Shown here piece after piece: positions 1 to 11,573 of a stretch of DNA of 23,632 bases (its first letter is position 1; every line of letters begins with the position of its first letter). Source of the stretch: LMUY01 sp964245495 (GTDB lineage Bacteria > Pseudomonadota > Alphaproteobacteria > Acetobacterales > Acetobacteraceae); contig CAXTNC010000028.1 in NCBI GenBank assembly GCA_964245495.1, positions 1-23,632 of the forward strand, given 5' to 3'. The position numbers were made by a program, and so were the translations under genes. Under the pieces are notes generated by a model. It was not told where the DNA came from. It ran no database searches and worked only from the letters and a program-made list of their open reading frames with translations.

Positions 1-1
1 G

Positions 2-2266
2 CTGTCGGCCGCGCCGCTCTCCGTGCTGCGCACGGATGCCGCCGATGCCCGCTTCGCCCGGCGCGCGACGCTGAAGCTGCTCAACACGGACGGCGGCCGC
101 CCCTGCGCGGTGGACCCGGCCGGGCTGCTGTCCGCCATCGACGGCTGCTTCGCGCCGTTCCAGCAGGCGGGCGGCGGCCTCGCGCTCCGCCCCGGCACGC
201 CCGTCCAGCTTGCGCCGGGCGAGCTGCTGGTGTTCGCCGCCGAGGCCGCGGCGAAGGCGGACGCCGGCGGCAAGCTGGACGCGGAGGCCGCGCGCCGCTT
301 CGCCAACGGGCCGCGGGTGGCGATCGAGGCCCCTTCGCCCTGCGTGGAGGACGGCTCGCTCGCGGTCAAGCGGCTGGTGGGCGAGGCGGTGACGGTTTCG
401 GTGGACGTGGTGTGCGACGGGCACGACAAGCTGGGCGTGGCGCTGCACTGGCGCGAACCGGGGCGCGAACCGGGGCGCGAGCCGGGCAGCAGGGCACATC
501 ACGAGGTCCGCATGGCGCCGGCCGGCAACGACCGGTACGTGGCGGAGCTGCCGCTGACCCGGATCGGCGCTTACGAGTACGGCATCCAGGCCTGGCGCGA
601 CGCGTTCGCCAGCTACCGCGACGAGATCGCCAAGAAGAGCGCGGCGGAGCTGAACGTGGCGCTGGAGCTGCGGGAAGGCATGGCGCTGCTGGCCCGCGCC
701 GCCGAGCGCGCGCAGGGCAGCGTCGGCATGGCGGTGCGGGCGGCGCTGGCCGAGCTGGGCGGCATGGACGATGCGGCCAAGCTGGCGCGGTTCCTGTCCC
801 CGGAGATGGCGGAGCTGATGGCGCAGGCCGACGACCGCCCGCGCGCCGCCACCCTGCCCCGCCCCGTCCGCATCGACGCCGAGCGCCCCGGCGCCGCCTT
901 CGCCGCCTGGTACGAGGTGTTCCCGCGCTCCATGAGCGACGACCCGACGCGCCACGGCACCTTCCGCGACGTGGAGCGCCACCTGCCCCGCGTGCGGGCG
1001 ATGGGGTTCGACGTGCTGTACTTCCCGCCCATCCACCCGATCGGCCGCAGCAACCGCAAGGGGCCCAACAACACGCTGACGCCGGGTCCGGACGACCCGG
1101 GCAGCCCGTATGCGATCGGCTCGGAGGAGGGCGGGCACGACGCGCTGCATCCCGAGCTGGGCACGATGGCCGACTTCCAGCACTTGATCGCCGCGGCGGC
1201 CGAGCACGGCCTGGAGATTGCCATCGACTTCGCCATCCAGTGCTCGCCCGACCACCCGTGGCTGAAGCAGCACCGCGGCTGGTTCGACTGGCGGCCGGAC
1301 GGGTCGATCAAGTACGCGGAGAACCCGCCGAAGAAGTACCAGGACATCGTCAACGTCGATTTCTACGCGGCCGACGCCATCCCGGGGCTGTGGGTGGCGC
1401 TGGCGGAGGCGGTGATGTTCTGGATGGAGCAGGGCATCCGGCTGGTCCGGGTGGACAACCCGCACACCAAGCCGCTGCCGTTCTGGCAGTGGATGATCGG
1501 CGCCGTGCGGCAGCGCTACCCGGACGCGGTGTTCCTGGCGGAGGCGTTCACCCGGCCCAAGGTGATGTACCGCCTGGCCAAGGTGGGGTTCAGCCAGTCG
1601 TACACCTACTTCACCTGGCGCGAAACCAAGCGGGAGATGGAGCAGTACATGGAGGAGCTGGCCGAGCCGGGGCCGCGCGAGTTCTTCCGCCCGCACTTCT
1701 TCGTCAACACGCCGGACATCAACCCGCTGTACCTGCAGGGCGCCGGGCGCTCGTCCTACCTGGTCCGCGCGGCGCTGGCCGCCACCTTGTCCGGGCTGTG
1801 GGGCGTGTACAACGGCTTCGAGCTGTGCGAAGGCGCGCCGGTGCCCGGCAAGGAGGAGTACCTCGACAGCGAGAAGTACCAGCTCCGCGCCTGGGACTGG
1901 GACCGCCCGGGCAACATCGTGCCGGAGATCACGGCGCTGAACCGGGTGCGCCGGGCCAACCCGGCGCTGCGCAGCCACCTGAACACGACCTTCCTGCCCG
2001 CCGGCAACGACGCGGTGAGCGTGTTCATGAAGGCCACGCCCGACCGGAGCAACGTCGTGGTGGCGGCCATCTCGTTCGACCCGGACCGGCCGCAGCAAAC
2101 CGGCTGGGAGTTCCCGTTCTGGCTCTGGGGCGCCGACGAGGACGCTGCCTTCGAGGCAGAGGACGTGCTAGACGGGACTCGGGCGACCTGGCGCGGCAAA
2201 TACCAATCCGTCCGGCTCGACCCTGGCCGCCCTTACGCCATCTGGTCCATCCGCCTGCTCTCCTGA
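2..2266 (+). CDS. glgE: GlgE, alpha-1,4-glucan:maltose-1-phosphate maltosyltransferase (5' partial)
   Basis: This GH13 enzyme transfers maltosyl units from alpha-maltose-1-phosphate onto the end of an alpha-1,4-glucan, in the cytoplasm. Counting from the GTG at 23, the N-terminal beta domain typical of GlgE begins near residue 97 (RVAIEAPSP...VKRLVGE). The catalytic barrel carries RVDNPHTKP with the nucleophile D478, LAEAFTRP with the acid/base E507, and VNTPDINP with D565. The frame is open to the window edge, and about 100 residues precede the usual GlgE start. They include a stretch ending LAPGELLVF that resembles the C-terminal beta domain of an amylase-family protein. The gene is therefore probably a longer fusion that begins outside the window, and the GTG at 23 need not be a start. 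It ends 12 bases before treS-mak, the next enzyme of the same pathway. The identity is secure; the 5' end is not. Confidence 0.93.
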   Translation: MSAAPLSVLRTDAADARFARRATLKLLNTDGGRPCAVDPAGLLSAIDGCFAPFQQAGGGLALRPGTPVQLAPGELLVFAAEAAAKADAGGKLDAEAARRFANGPRVAIEAPSPCVEDGSLAVKRLVGEAVTVSVDVVCDGHDKLGVALHWREPGREPGREPGSRAHHEVRMAPAGNDRYVAELPLTRIGAYEYGIQAWRDAFASYRDEIAKKSAAELNVALELREGMALLARAAERAQGSVGMAVRAALAELGGMDDAAKLARFLSPEMAELMAQADDRPRAATLPRPVRIDAERPGAAFAAWYEVFPRSMSDDPTRHGTFRDVERHLPRVRAMGFDVLYFPPIHPIGRSNRKGPNNTLTPGPDDPGSPYAIGSEEGGHDALHPELGTMADFQHLIAAAAEHGLEIAIDFAIQCSPDHPWLKQHRGWFDWRPDGSIKYAENPPKKYQDIVNVDFYAADAIPGLWVALAEAVMFWMEQGIRLVRVDNPHTKPLPFWQWMIGAVRQRYPDAVFLAEAFTRPKVMYRLAKVGFSQSYTYFTWRETKREMEQYMEELAEPGPREFFRPHFFVNTPDINPLYLQGAGRSSYLVRAALAATLSGLWGVYNGFELCEGAPVPGKEEYLDSEKYQLRAWDWDRPGNIVPEITALNRVRRANPALRSHLNTTFLPAGNDAVSVFMKATPDRSNVVVAAISFDPDRPQQTGWEFPFWLWGADEDAAFEAEDVLDGTRATWRGKYQSVRLDPGRPYAIWSIRLLS
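452..487 (+). repeat. In-frame 12-bp tandem repeat inside glgE (three copies)
   Basis: Three consecutive 12-base units (cgcgaaccgggg, an identical copy, then one with two changes) encode REPG-REPG-REPG in the N-terminal beta domain of GlgE. The length is a multiple of three, so copy-number change would lengthen or shorten a loop without breaking the frame. Confidence 0.85.
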
Positions 2267-2278
2267 ACCGAGGTCCGA

Positions 2279-5612
<3,334 letters not shown>

Positions 5613-5620
<8 letters not shown>

Positions 5621-7802
5621 CGTGATCTCCGACGCGCTGCCCGGCCTGCACGACGGCGCCGTCCAGGCCATCGTGGAGGCCCGCCACGGCGACCCGTTCG
5701 CCGTGCTGGGGCCGCACGACGGCACGGTGCGCGCCTTCTTCCCCGGTGCGGACGCGGTGTCGGTGGTGGAGCGGGACACCGGGCTGGCGGTGGCGGAGCT
5801 GACGCGCGTGCATCCCGCCGGGTTCTTCGCCGGACCGGCGGAAACGCGCCGGGCGTACCGCCTGCGGGTCAGCCAGGGGGCGGCGAGCTGGGAAACGGAG
5901 GACCCGTACTCCTTCCCGCCCGTGCTGGGCGACCTGGACGTGTACCTGCTGGCGGAGGGCCGCCACCGCGATTTCGGCCGCTGCATGGGGGCGCACCCGG
6001 CCGAGATGGAAGGCGTGGCCGGCGTGCGCTTCGCCGTGTGGGCGCCCAACGCCCAGCGCGTGTCCGTGGTGGGGGACTTCAACGGTTGGGACGGCCGCCG
6101 CCATCCCATGCGCAAGCGCCACGGCCCCGGCGTGTGGGAGCTGTTCGTGCCGCGCATCGGCGCGGGGGTGCTTTACAAGTACGAAATCCTCGGCCCGGGG
6201 GGCGAAAGGCTGCCGTTGAAGGCCGACCCGGTGGCCTGGGCCGCGCAGATCCCGCCGCTGACGGCCTCCGTCGTGGTTGACGACGCGCCGTATCCCTGGA
6301 CGGACGGCGAGTGGGTGGCGAGCCGCGCGGCGCGGCAGGCCGAGGGCGCGCCGATCTCGGTTTACGAGGTGCACGCCGGGTCCTGGTCGCCGGCGGCCAG
6401 CATGGGCGTGGACGGCTGGGACCGGCTGGCCGACCAGCTGGTGCCGTACGCCGCCGGGCTGGGCTTCACCCACATCGAGCTGCTGCCGATCATGGAGCAC
6501 CCGTTCGGCGGCTCCTGGGGCTACCAGCCGCTGGGCCAGTTCGCCCCCTCCTCCCGGCTCGGCCCGCCCGAGGCGTTCGCCCGCTTCGTGGACCGCTGCC
6601 ATGCCGCCGGGGTCGGCGTGGTCCTGGACTGGGTGCCGGCGCATTTCCCGACCGACAGCTACGGCCTGGCGCACTTCGACGGCACGGCGCTGTACGAGCA
6701 CCAGGACCCGCGCGAAGGGTTCCACCAGGACTGGAACACGCTGATCTACAACCTCGGCCGCAACGAGGTGCGCGCCTTCCTGATCGGCTCCGCCCTGTTC
6801 TGGCTGGAGCACTACCATGCCGACGCGATCCGGGTGGATGCGGTGGCCTCCATGCTGTACCGCGACTACAGCCGCAAGGCCGGCGAGTGGGTGCCGAACA
6901 AATACGGCGGGCGCGAGAACCTGGAAACGGTGGCCTTCTTGCAAGAACTGAGCCGCGCGGTGGCCGAACGCGCGCCGGGCGCCATGCTGATCGCGGAGGA
7001 AAGCACGGCCTGGCCCGGCGTCACCCGCAGCGCCGACGAGGGCGGACTCGGCTTCACCTACAAGTGGAACATGGGCTGGATGCACGACACGCTGGATTAC
7101 GCCGAAGAGCAGCCGGTGTATCGCAAGCACCACCACGACAAGATGACGTTCGGCCTGATGTACGCCTACAGCGAGAAGTTCGTGCTGCCGATCAGCCACG
7201 ACGAGGTGGTGTACGGCAAGGGATCGCTGTTCGGGAAGATGCCGGGGGACCGCTGGCAGAAGTTCGCCACCCTGCGGGCCTATCTCGGCTTCATGTGGAC
7301 GCACCCGGGCAAGAAGCTGCTGTTCATGGGCTGCGAGATCGCCCAGGAACGGGAATGGAACCATGACCACGGCCTGGACTGGCACCTGCTGGACCAGCCG
7401 GAGAACCGCGGCGTGCAATCCCTGGTGCGCGACCTGAACGCGCAGTACCGCGGCCTGCCGGCGCTGCACCGGATGGACTGCGAGCCGGAGGGCTTCCGCT
7501 GGGTGGTGAGCGGGGATGCCGAGCAGAGCGTGCTCGCCTACCTCCGGCTCGGCGGCGATGGCGCGGCGCCTGCGTTGGTTGTGTGCAACTTCACGCCGGT
7601 GCCGCGTTACGGATACCGCCTCGGGGCGCCGCAAGGCGGCGCGTGGCGGGAAGTGCTGAACACGGATGCCGCCAGCTACGGCGGCAGCAACGTTGGCAAC
7701 AACGGCGCCGTGCAGGCGGAGGCCGTTGCAAGCCACGACCTTCCCGCCTCGCTGCTGCTGACCCTGCCTCCGTTGGCGACCATCATCCTCGTCGCGGAGT
7801 GA
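5613..7802 (+). CDS. glgB: GlgB, 1,4-alpha-glucan branching enzyme
   Basis: This enzyme introduces alpha-1,6 branches into alpha-1,4-glucan, here presumably the polymer made by GlgE. It is 729 aa, the usual length for a GlgB with two N-terminal beta domains. The CBM48 module is visible near residues 135-165 (FAVWAPNAQRVSVVGDFNGW). The catalytic triad is D409 in IRVDAVASM, E462 in LIAEEST and D530 in ISHDEVVYGKGS; each is offset by exactly four from E. coli D405/E458/D526. GGAGGG at 5602-5607, five bases before the ATG, is a good ribosome site. The start lies within the end of treS-mak, an 8-base overlap that suggests translational coupling. The last 80 or so codons use noticeably more TTG and GTT than the rest of the gene. 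Confidence 0.97.
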
Positions 7803-7827
7803 TCCCGCGGCCGACCCGGAGCCTCCC

Positions 7828-9585
7828 ATGACCGAGCGGTTTGCCCACGCCTTGCCGTTCGGCGCCGAGCTGGAGGGCGGCCAGGCGCGGTTCCGCGTCT
7901 GGGCGCCGTCCGTCGAGCGGCTCACGCTGCGGCTCGACGGGGCCGAGCACCCCATGACGGCGGAGGCGGAGGGCTTGCACACGGCCACCGTGCCGGCCAA
8001 GGCCGGCGGCACGTACAAGTTCGCCGCCCCGGACGGCATGGCGTTCCCGGACCCGGCCGCCCGCGCGCAGGCCGGGGACGTGCACGACGCGAGCCTGCTG
8101 GTGGACCCGCGCAGCTACCAGTGGCAGCACGCGGAGTGGCGCGGACGCCCCTGGCACGAGACGGTGATCTACGAGCTGCACGCCGGGGTGTTCGGCGGCT
8201 TCGACGGCATCCGCGCCCAGTTGCCGCGGCTGGCCGCCCTGGGCGTCACGGCGGTCGAGCTGATGCCGGTGGCCGACTTCCCCGGGGCGCACAATTGGGG
8301 CTACGACGGGGTGCTGCCGTACGCGCCGGACGCCGCCTACGGCACGCCGGACCAGTTCAAGGCCATGGTCGACGCGGCGCACGGGCTTGGGCTGATGGTG
8401 TTCCTGGACGTGGTGTACAACCACTTCGGGCCGGACGGCGCCTACATCCACGCCTTCGCCAAGCCGTTCTTCCGCGAGGACCTGCACACCCCCTGGGGGG
8501 CCGCGATCGACTTCCGCAAGGCGCCCGTGCAGCAGTACTTCGAGCAGAACGCGCTGTACTGGCTGAACGAGTACCGGGTGGACGGCCTGCGCTTCGACGC
8601 CGTGCACGCCTTCAAGGACCCCGAGTTCCTGGACGACCTGGCCCGCACGATCCGCGCCGGGGTCGAGCCCGGCCGCCACGTGCACCTGGTGATGGAGCAT
8701 GAAGGCAACGCCGCCCGCCACATCCGCACCGGCCCGGACGCGCCCGGCTTCGACGCGCAATGGACGGACGACGTGCACCACGCGCTGCACGTGCTGCTGA
8801 CGCGCGAAAGCGAGGGCTACTACGAGGACTTCGCCGACCCGGTCCAGCACCTGGCCAAGTCCATGGCGGAGGGGTTCGCCTACCAGGGCCAGGTGTCCAA
8901 GCACGGCGGCGAGCCGCGGGGGGAGCCGTCCGGCCACCTGCCCACCACCTCGTTCGTCATCTGCCTGCAGAACCACGACCAGATCGGCAACCGCGCCATG
9001 GGCGAGCGGCTGACGGCGCTGGCGGACCCGCAGGCGCTGCGGGCCGCCACCGCGCTGCTGCTGCTGTCGCCCTTCATCCCGCTGCTGTTCATGGGCGAGG
9101 AGGTGGAAAGCAAGACGCCGTTCCTGTTCTTCACCGACCACAACGACGAGCTGGCGGAGCTGGTGCGCAAGGGCCGGCGCGCCGAGTTCAAGCACTTCGC
9201 CGCCTTCCAGGACCCGGCGCGGCGCGACAGCATCCCCGACCCGAACGCCGCCAGCACGTTCCAAGCCTCCATCCCCGACTTCGGCGGCGACGCGTCCTTC
9301 GTCCAAAGGCTGCTCCAGGTGCGGCGGGACCGCGTGACGCCGGGCATCCCGGGCGCGCGCACCGCGGGGGTGAGCGTGCTCGGCAAGCACGCGCTGGCGG
9401 CGCGCTGGACGCTCGGCACGGGGGAAACGCTGGTGATCGCGATCAACCTGGGCGACGAGAAGCCGGGCATCCCGATGCCCTCCGGGGACATGATCTTCGA
9501 GGTGCCCGCGGGCGCGTGGGACGGCGCGATGTACGGCTTCCTGGTCGAGCGTTCCGCCACCGTCTGGATCGAGCCGGCGCGTTGA
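7828..9585 (+). CDS. treZ: TreZ, malto-oligosyltrehalose trehalohydrolase
   Basis: This enzyme releases free trehalose from maltooligosyl-trehalose made by TreY and acts in the cytoplasm. It is a GH13 protein of 585 aa, normal for the family. An N-terminal beta domain (FGAELEGGQARFRVWAPSVE) leads into the barrel. Catalytic positions are D257 in LRFDAVHAF, E290 in LVMEHEGNAA and D384 in LQNHDQIGNR. The motif IYELHAGVFGGFDGI near residue 115 and a following region rich in ELMPVADFPG are typical of TreZ and separate it from GlgB and GlgX. The start ATG has GGAG at 7818-7821 with six bases of spacing and follows glgB by 25 bases. The stop shares four bases (TTGA) with the malQ start. Its partner TreY is two genes downstream. 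Confidence 0.96.
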   Translation: MTERFAHALPFGAELEGGQARFRVWAPSVERLTLRLDGAEHPMTAEAEGLHTATVPAKAGGTYKFAAPDGMAFPDPAARAQAGDVHDASLLVDPRSYQWQHAEWRGRPWHETVIYELHAGVFGGFDGIRAQLPRLAALGVTAVELMPVADFPGAHNWGYDGVLPYAPDAAYGTPDQFKAMVDAAHGLGLMVFLDVVYNHFGPDGAYIHAFAKPFFREDLHTPWGAAIDFRKAPVQQYFEQNALYWLNEYRVDGLRFDAVHAFKDPEFLDDLARTIRAGVEPGRHVHLVMEHEGNAARHIRTGPDAPGFDAQWTDDVHHALHVLLTRESEGYYEDFADPVQHLAKSMAEGFAYQGQVSKHGGEPRGEPSGHLPTTSFVICLQNHDQIGNRAMGERLTALADPQALRAATALLLLSPFIPLLFMGEEVESKTPFLFFTDHNDELAELVRKGRRAEFKHFAAFQDPARRDSIPDPNAASTFQASIPDFGGDASFVQRLLQVRRDRVTPGIPGARTAGVSVLGKHALAARWTLGTGETLVIAINLGDEKPGIPMPSGDMIFEVPAGAWDGAMYGFLVERSATVWIEPAR

Positions 9586-11573
9586 GCCTGCACGAGCTGG
9601 CGGACGCGGCAGGGCTGGCGGCCCGCTGGAAGGATGTGCACGGGGATTGGCACGATGTCGGCGAGGACACGCTCCGTGCCGTGCTGGCGGCGCTCGGCCT
9701 GGGGGCCGACACGCCGTCCGCCATCGCCGACAGCCTGGACACCCTGCGCAGCCCGGGGCGGCTGCCCCCCCTGGTGACCGGGGAGGCAGGCGGCGTGCTG
9801 CGCCTGCCAGTGCCGCCGGGCGCCTATGAGTTCGAGCTGGACGGCGGCGGCAGCCTCAGCGGCACGGTGCGGGACGGCGGCGGCATTACGCTGCCCGCCG
9901 AGCCTGGCTACCACCGGCTCCGCATCGGCGACGCCGAGACGGTGGTGGCCGTGGCGCCCGCCCAGGGCTGGACGGTGGCGGACGCGGCGCCCGGGCAGCG
10001 GCCGTGGGGATTGGCGGCGCAGCTATACTCGCTGCGCCGGCCCGGGGATGGCGGCCTGGGCGACTTCGGCGGCCTGGCGGACCTGGTGGGCAACGCCGCC
10101 AGGCATGGCGCGGCCGCGGTGGCGATCAGCCCGGTGCACGCCCAGTTCTCCGCCGCCCACGGCCGCTCAAGCCCCTACTCGCCGTCCAGCCGCACGCTGC
10201 TGAACGTGGTGCATTCGGCGCTGGACCTTTCGGGAGCGGAGGCGGAGCGGCTGGAGGCCCTCGACCTGGTGGACTGGGCCGCCAGCAGCCGGCTGCGCCT
10301 GGGCCGCCTGGACGAGATGTTCGCCGAAGCGGAGCGCGGCGGCCCGCTGTGGGACGAGTTCCTGCGCTTCCGCGGGTCCGAGGGCGCCACCCTGGAGGGC
10401 CACGCCCGGTTCGAGGCGATCCAGGCCGCCACCTTGAAGGCGGACGGGCCGTGGCTTTGGCGCGACTGGCCGGGCGGGCTGTCGGACGCGAACAGTTCAG
10501 CGGTCGCGGCCTTCGCGGCGGAGCACGAGCGCGAGGTGTTCCGCCACGGCTTCCGCCAGTTCATCGCCGACCGCAGCCTCCGCGCCGCCCAGCGCGCCGC
10601 CAAGCAGGCCGGCATGGCGATCGGCCTCATCTCCGACCTCGCCGTGGGCGTCGATCCCGGCGGCAGCCAGTGCTGGGCGCGGCCGGACCAGACCCTGCTC
10701 GGGCTGTCGGTCGGCGCGCCGCCCGACCTGCTGAACACCAGCGGGCAAAGCTGGGGCCTGGCCGCGTTCTCCCCGCGCGGGCTGCAGCTGAACGGCTACG
10801 GCGCCTACATCGACATGCTGCGGGCGGCCATGCGCCATGCCGGCGGCGTGCGGATCGACCACGCCATGGGCCTGGCCCGGCTTTGGGTGCTGCCGGACGG
10901 CGCCAGCCCGGCGGACGGCGTCTACCTGCACTTCCCGGTGGACGACATGCTGCGCCTGATCCGCCTGGAGTCGCACCGCCACCGCGCGGTGGTGCTGGGC
11001 GAGGATCTCGGCACCCTGCCCGAAGGCTTCCAGGAACGCATCAGCTCGGCCGGGGTGCTGGGGATGCGGGTGCTGTGGTTCGAGCGGGCGGACGACCAGG
11101 GCTTCACCTCGCCCAGCCTGTGGGACCGCGGCGCGGTTTCCATGACCAGCACGCACGACCTGGCGACGGTGGCGGGCTGGTGGTCGGGCCGGGACACCGG
11201 ATGGCGGCAGCGCCTCGGGCAGATCGACGGGGACGGCGCGGCGCGCGAGCACAATGAACGCCATCGGGACCGGGACATGCTGTGGTCCGCCATGCGGGCC
11301 AGCGGCGCGGCCCACGGCCCCCCGCCGCCGCCCGACCAGCCGGACGCCGCCGTGGATGCCGCGGTCCGGCACGTCGGCGGGGCCGCCTGCGCGCTGACGC
11401 TGATCCCGCTGGAGGACGTGCTGGCCTTGCCCGAGCAGCCGAACTTCCCGGGCACGCTGGACGAGCATCCCAACTGGCAGCGCCGCATGCCCGCCCCGGC
11501 CGCGACCTTGCTCGACTCCCCTGCCGTGGCGGCGCGCCTGCAAGGCCTGGATGCTGCGAGGAAACGATCATGA
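9582..11573 (+). CDS. malQ: MalQ, 4-alpha-glucanotransferase (amylomaltase)
   Basis: This GH77 enzyme moves alpha-1,4-glucan segments between oligosaccharides and releases glucose. Here it would recycle the short maltodextrins left by TreYZ. The frame has no stop far upstream into treZ, but the only sensible start is the TTG at 9582, which overlaps the treZ stop (TTGA). It gives MSLHELADAAGLAARW and a 663-aa protein of usual length. Catalytic residues are D426 in VRIDHAMGLARLW, E474 in VLGEDLGTLP and D526 in STHDLATVAGW. The motif SPYSPSSRTLLN, near residue 195, is the substrate-loop signature of the family. The N-terminal 130 residues form the extra beta domain seen in long MalQ proteins. 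The end overlaps the treY start by ATGA. No debranching enzyme is present in the window to work with it. Confidence 0.95.
   Translation: MSLHELADAAGLAARWKDVHGDWHDVGEDTLRAVLAALGLGADTPSAIADSLDTLRSPGRLPPLVTGEAGGVLRLPVPPGAYEFELDGGGSLSGTVRDGGGITLPAEPGYHRLRIGDAETVVAVAPAQGWTVADAAPGQRPWGLAAQLYSLRRPGDGGLGDFGGLADLVGNAARHGAAAVAISPVHAQFSAAHGRSSPYSPSSRTLLNVVHSALDLSGAEAERLEALDLVDWAASSRLRLGRLDEMFAEAERGGPLWDEFLRFRGSEGATLEGHARFEAIQAATLKADGPWLWRDWPGGLSDANSSAVAAFAAEHEREVFRHGFRQFIADRSLRAAQRAAKQAGMAIGLISDLAVGVDPGGSQCWARPDQTLLGLSVGAPPDLLNTSGQSWGLAAFSPRGLQLNGYGAYIDMLRAAMRHAGGVRIDHAMGLARLWVLPDGASPADGVYLHFPVDDMLRLIRLESHRHRAVVLGEDLGTLPEGFQERISSAGVLGMRVLWFERADDQGFTSPSLWDRGAVSMTSTHDLATVAGWWSGRDTGWRQRLGQIDGDGAAREHNERHRDRDMLWSAMRASGAAHGPPPPPDQPDAAVDAAVRHVGGAACALTLIPLEDVLALPEQPNFPGTLDEHPNWQRRMPAPAATLLDSPAVAARLQGLDAARKRS

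Noticed and set aside
23..25. GTG at 23 as the real start of glgE
   Set aside because: The frame stays open to the window edge with protein-like sequence, no ribosome site is visible, and the point falls inside what looks like a folded domain.
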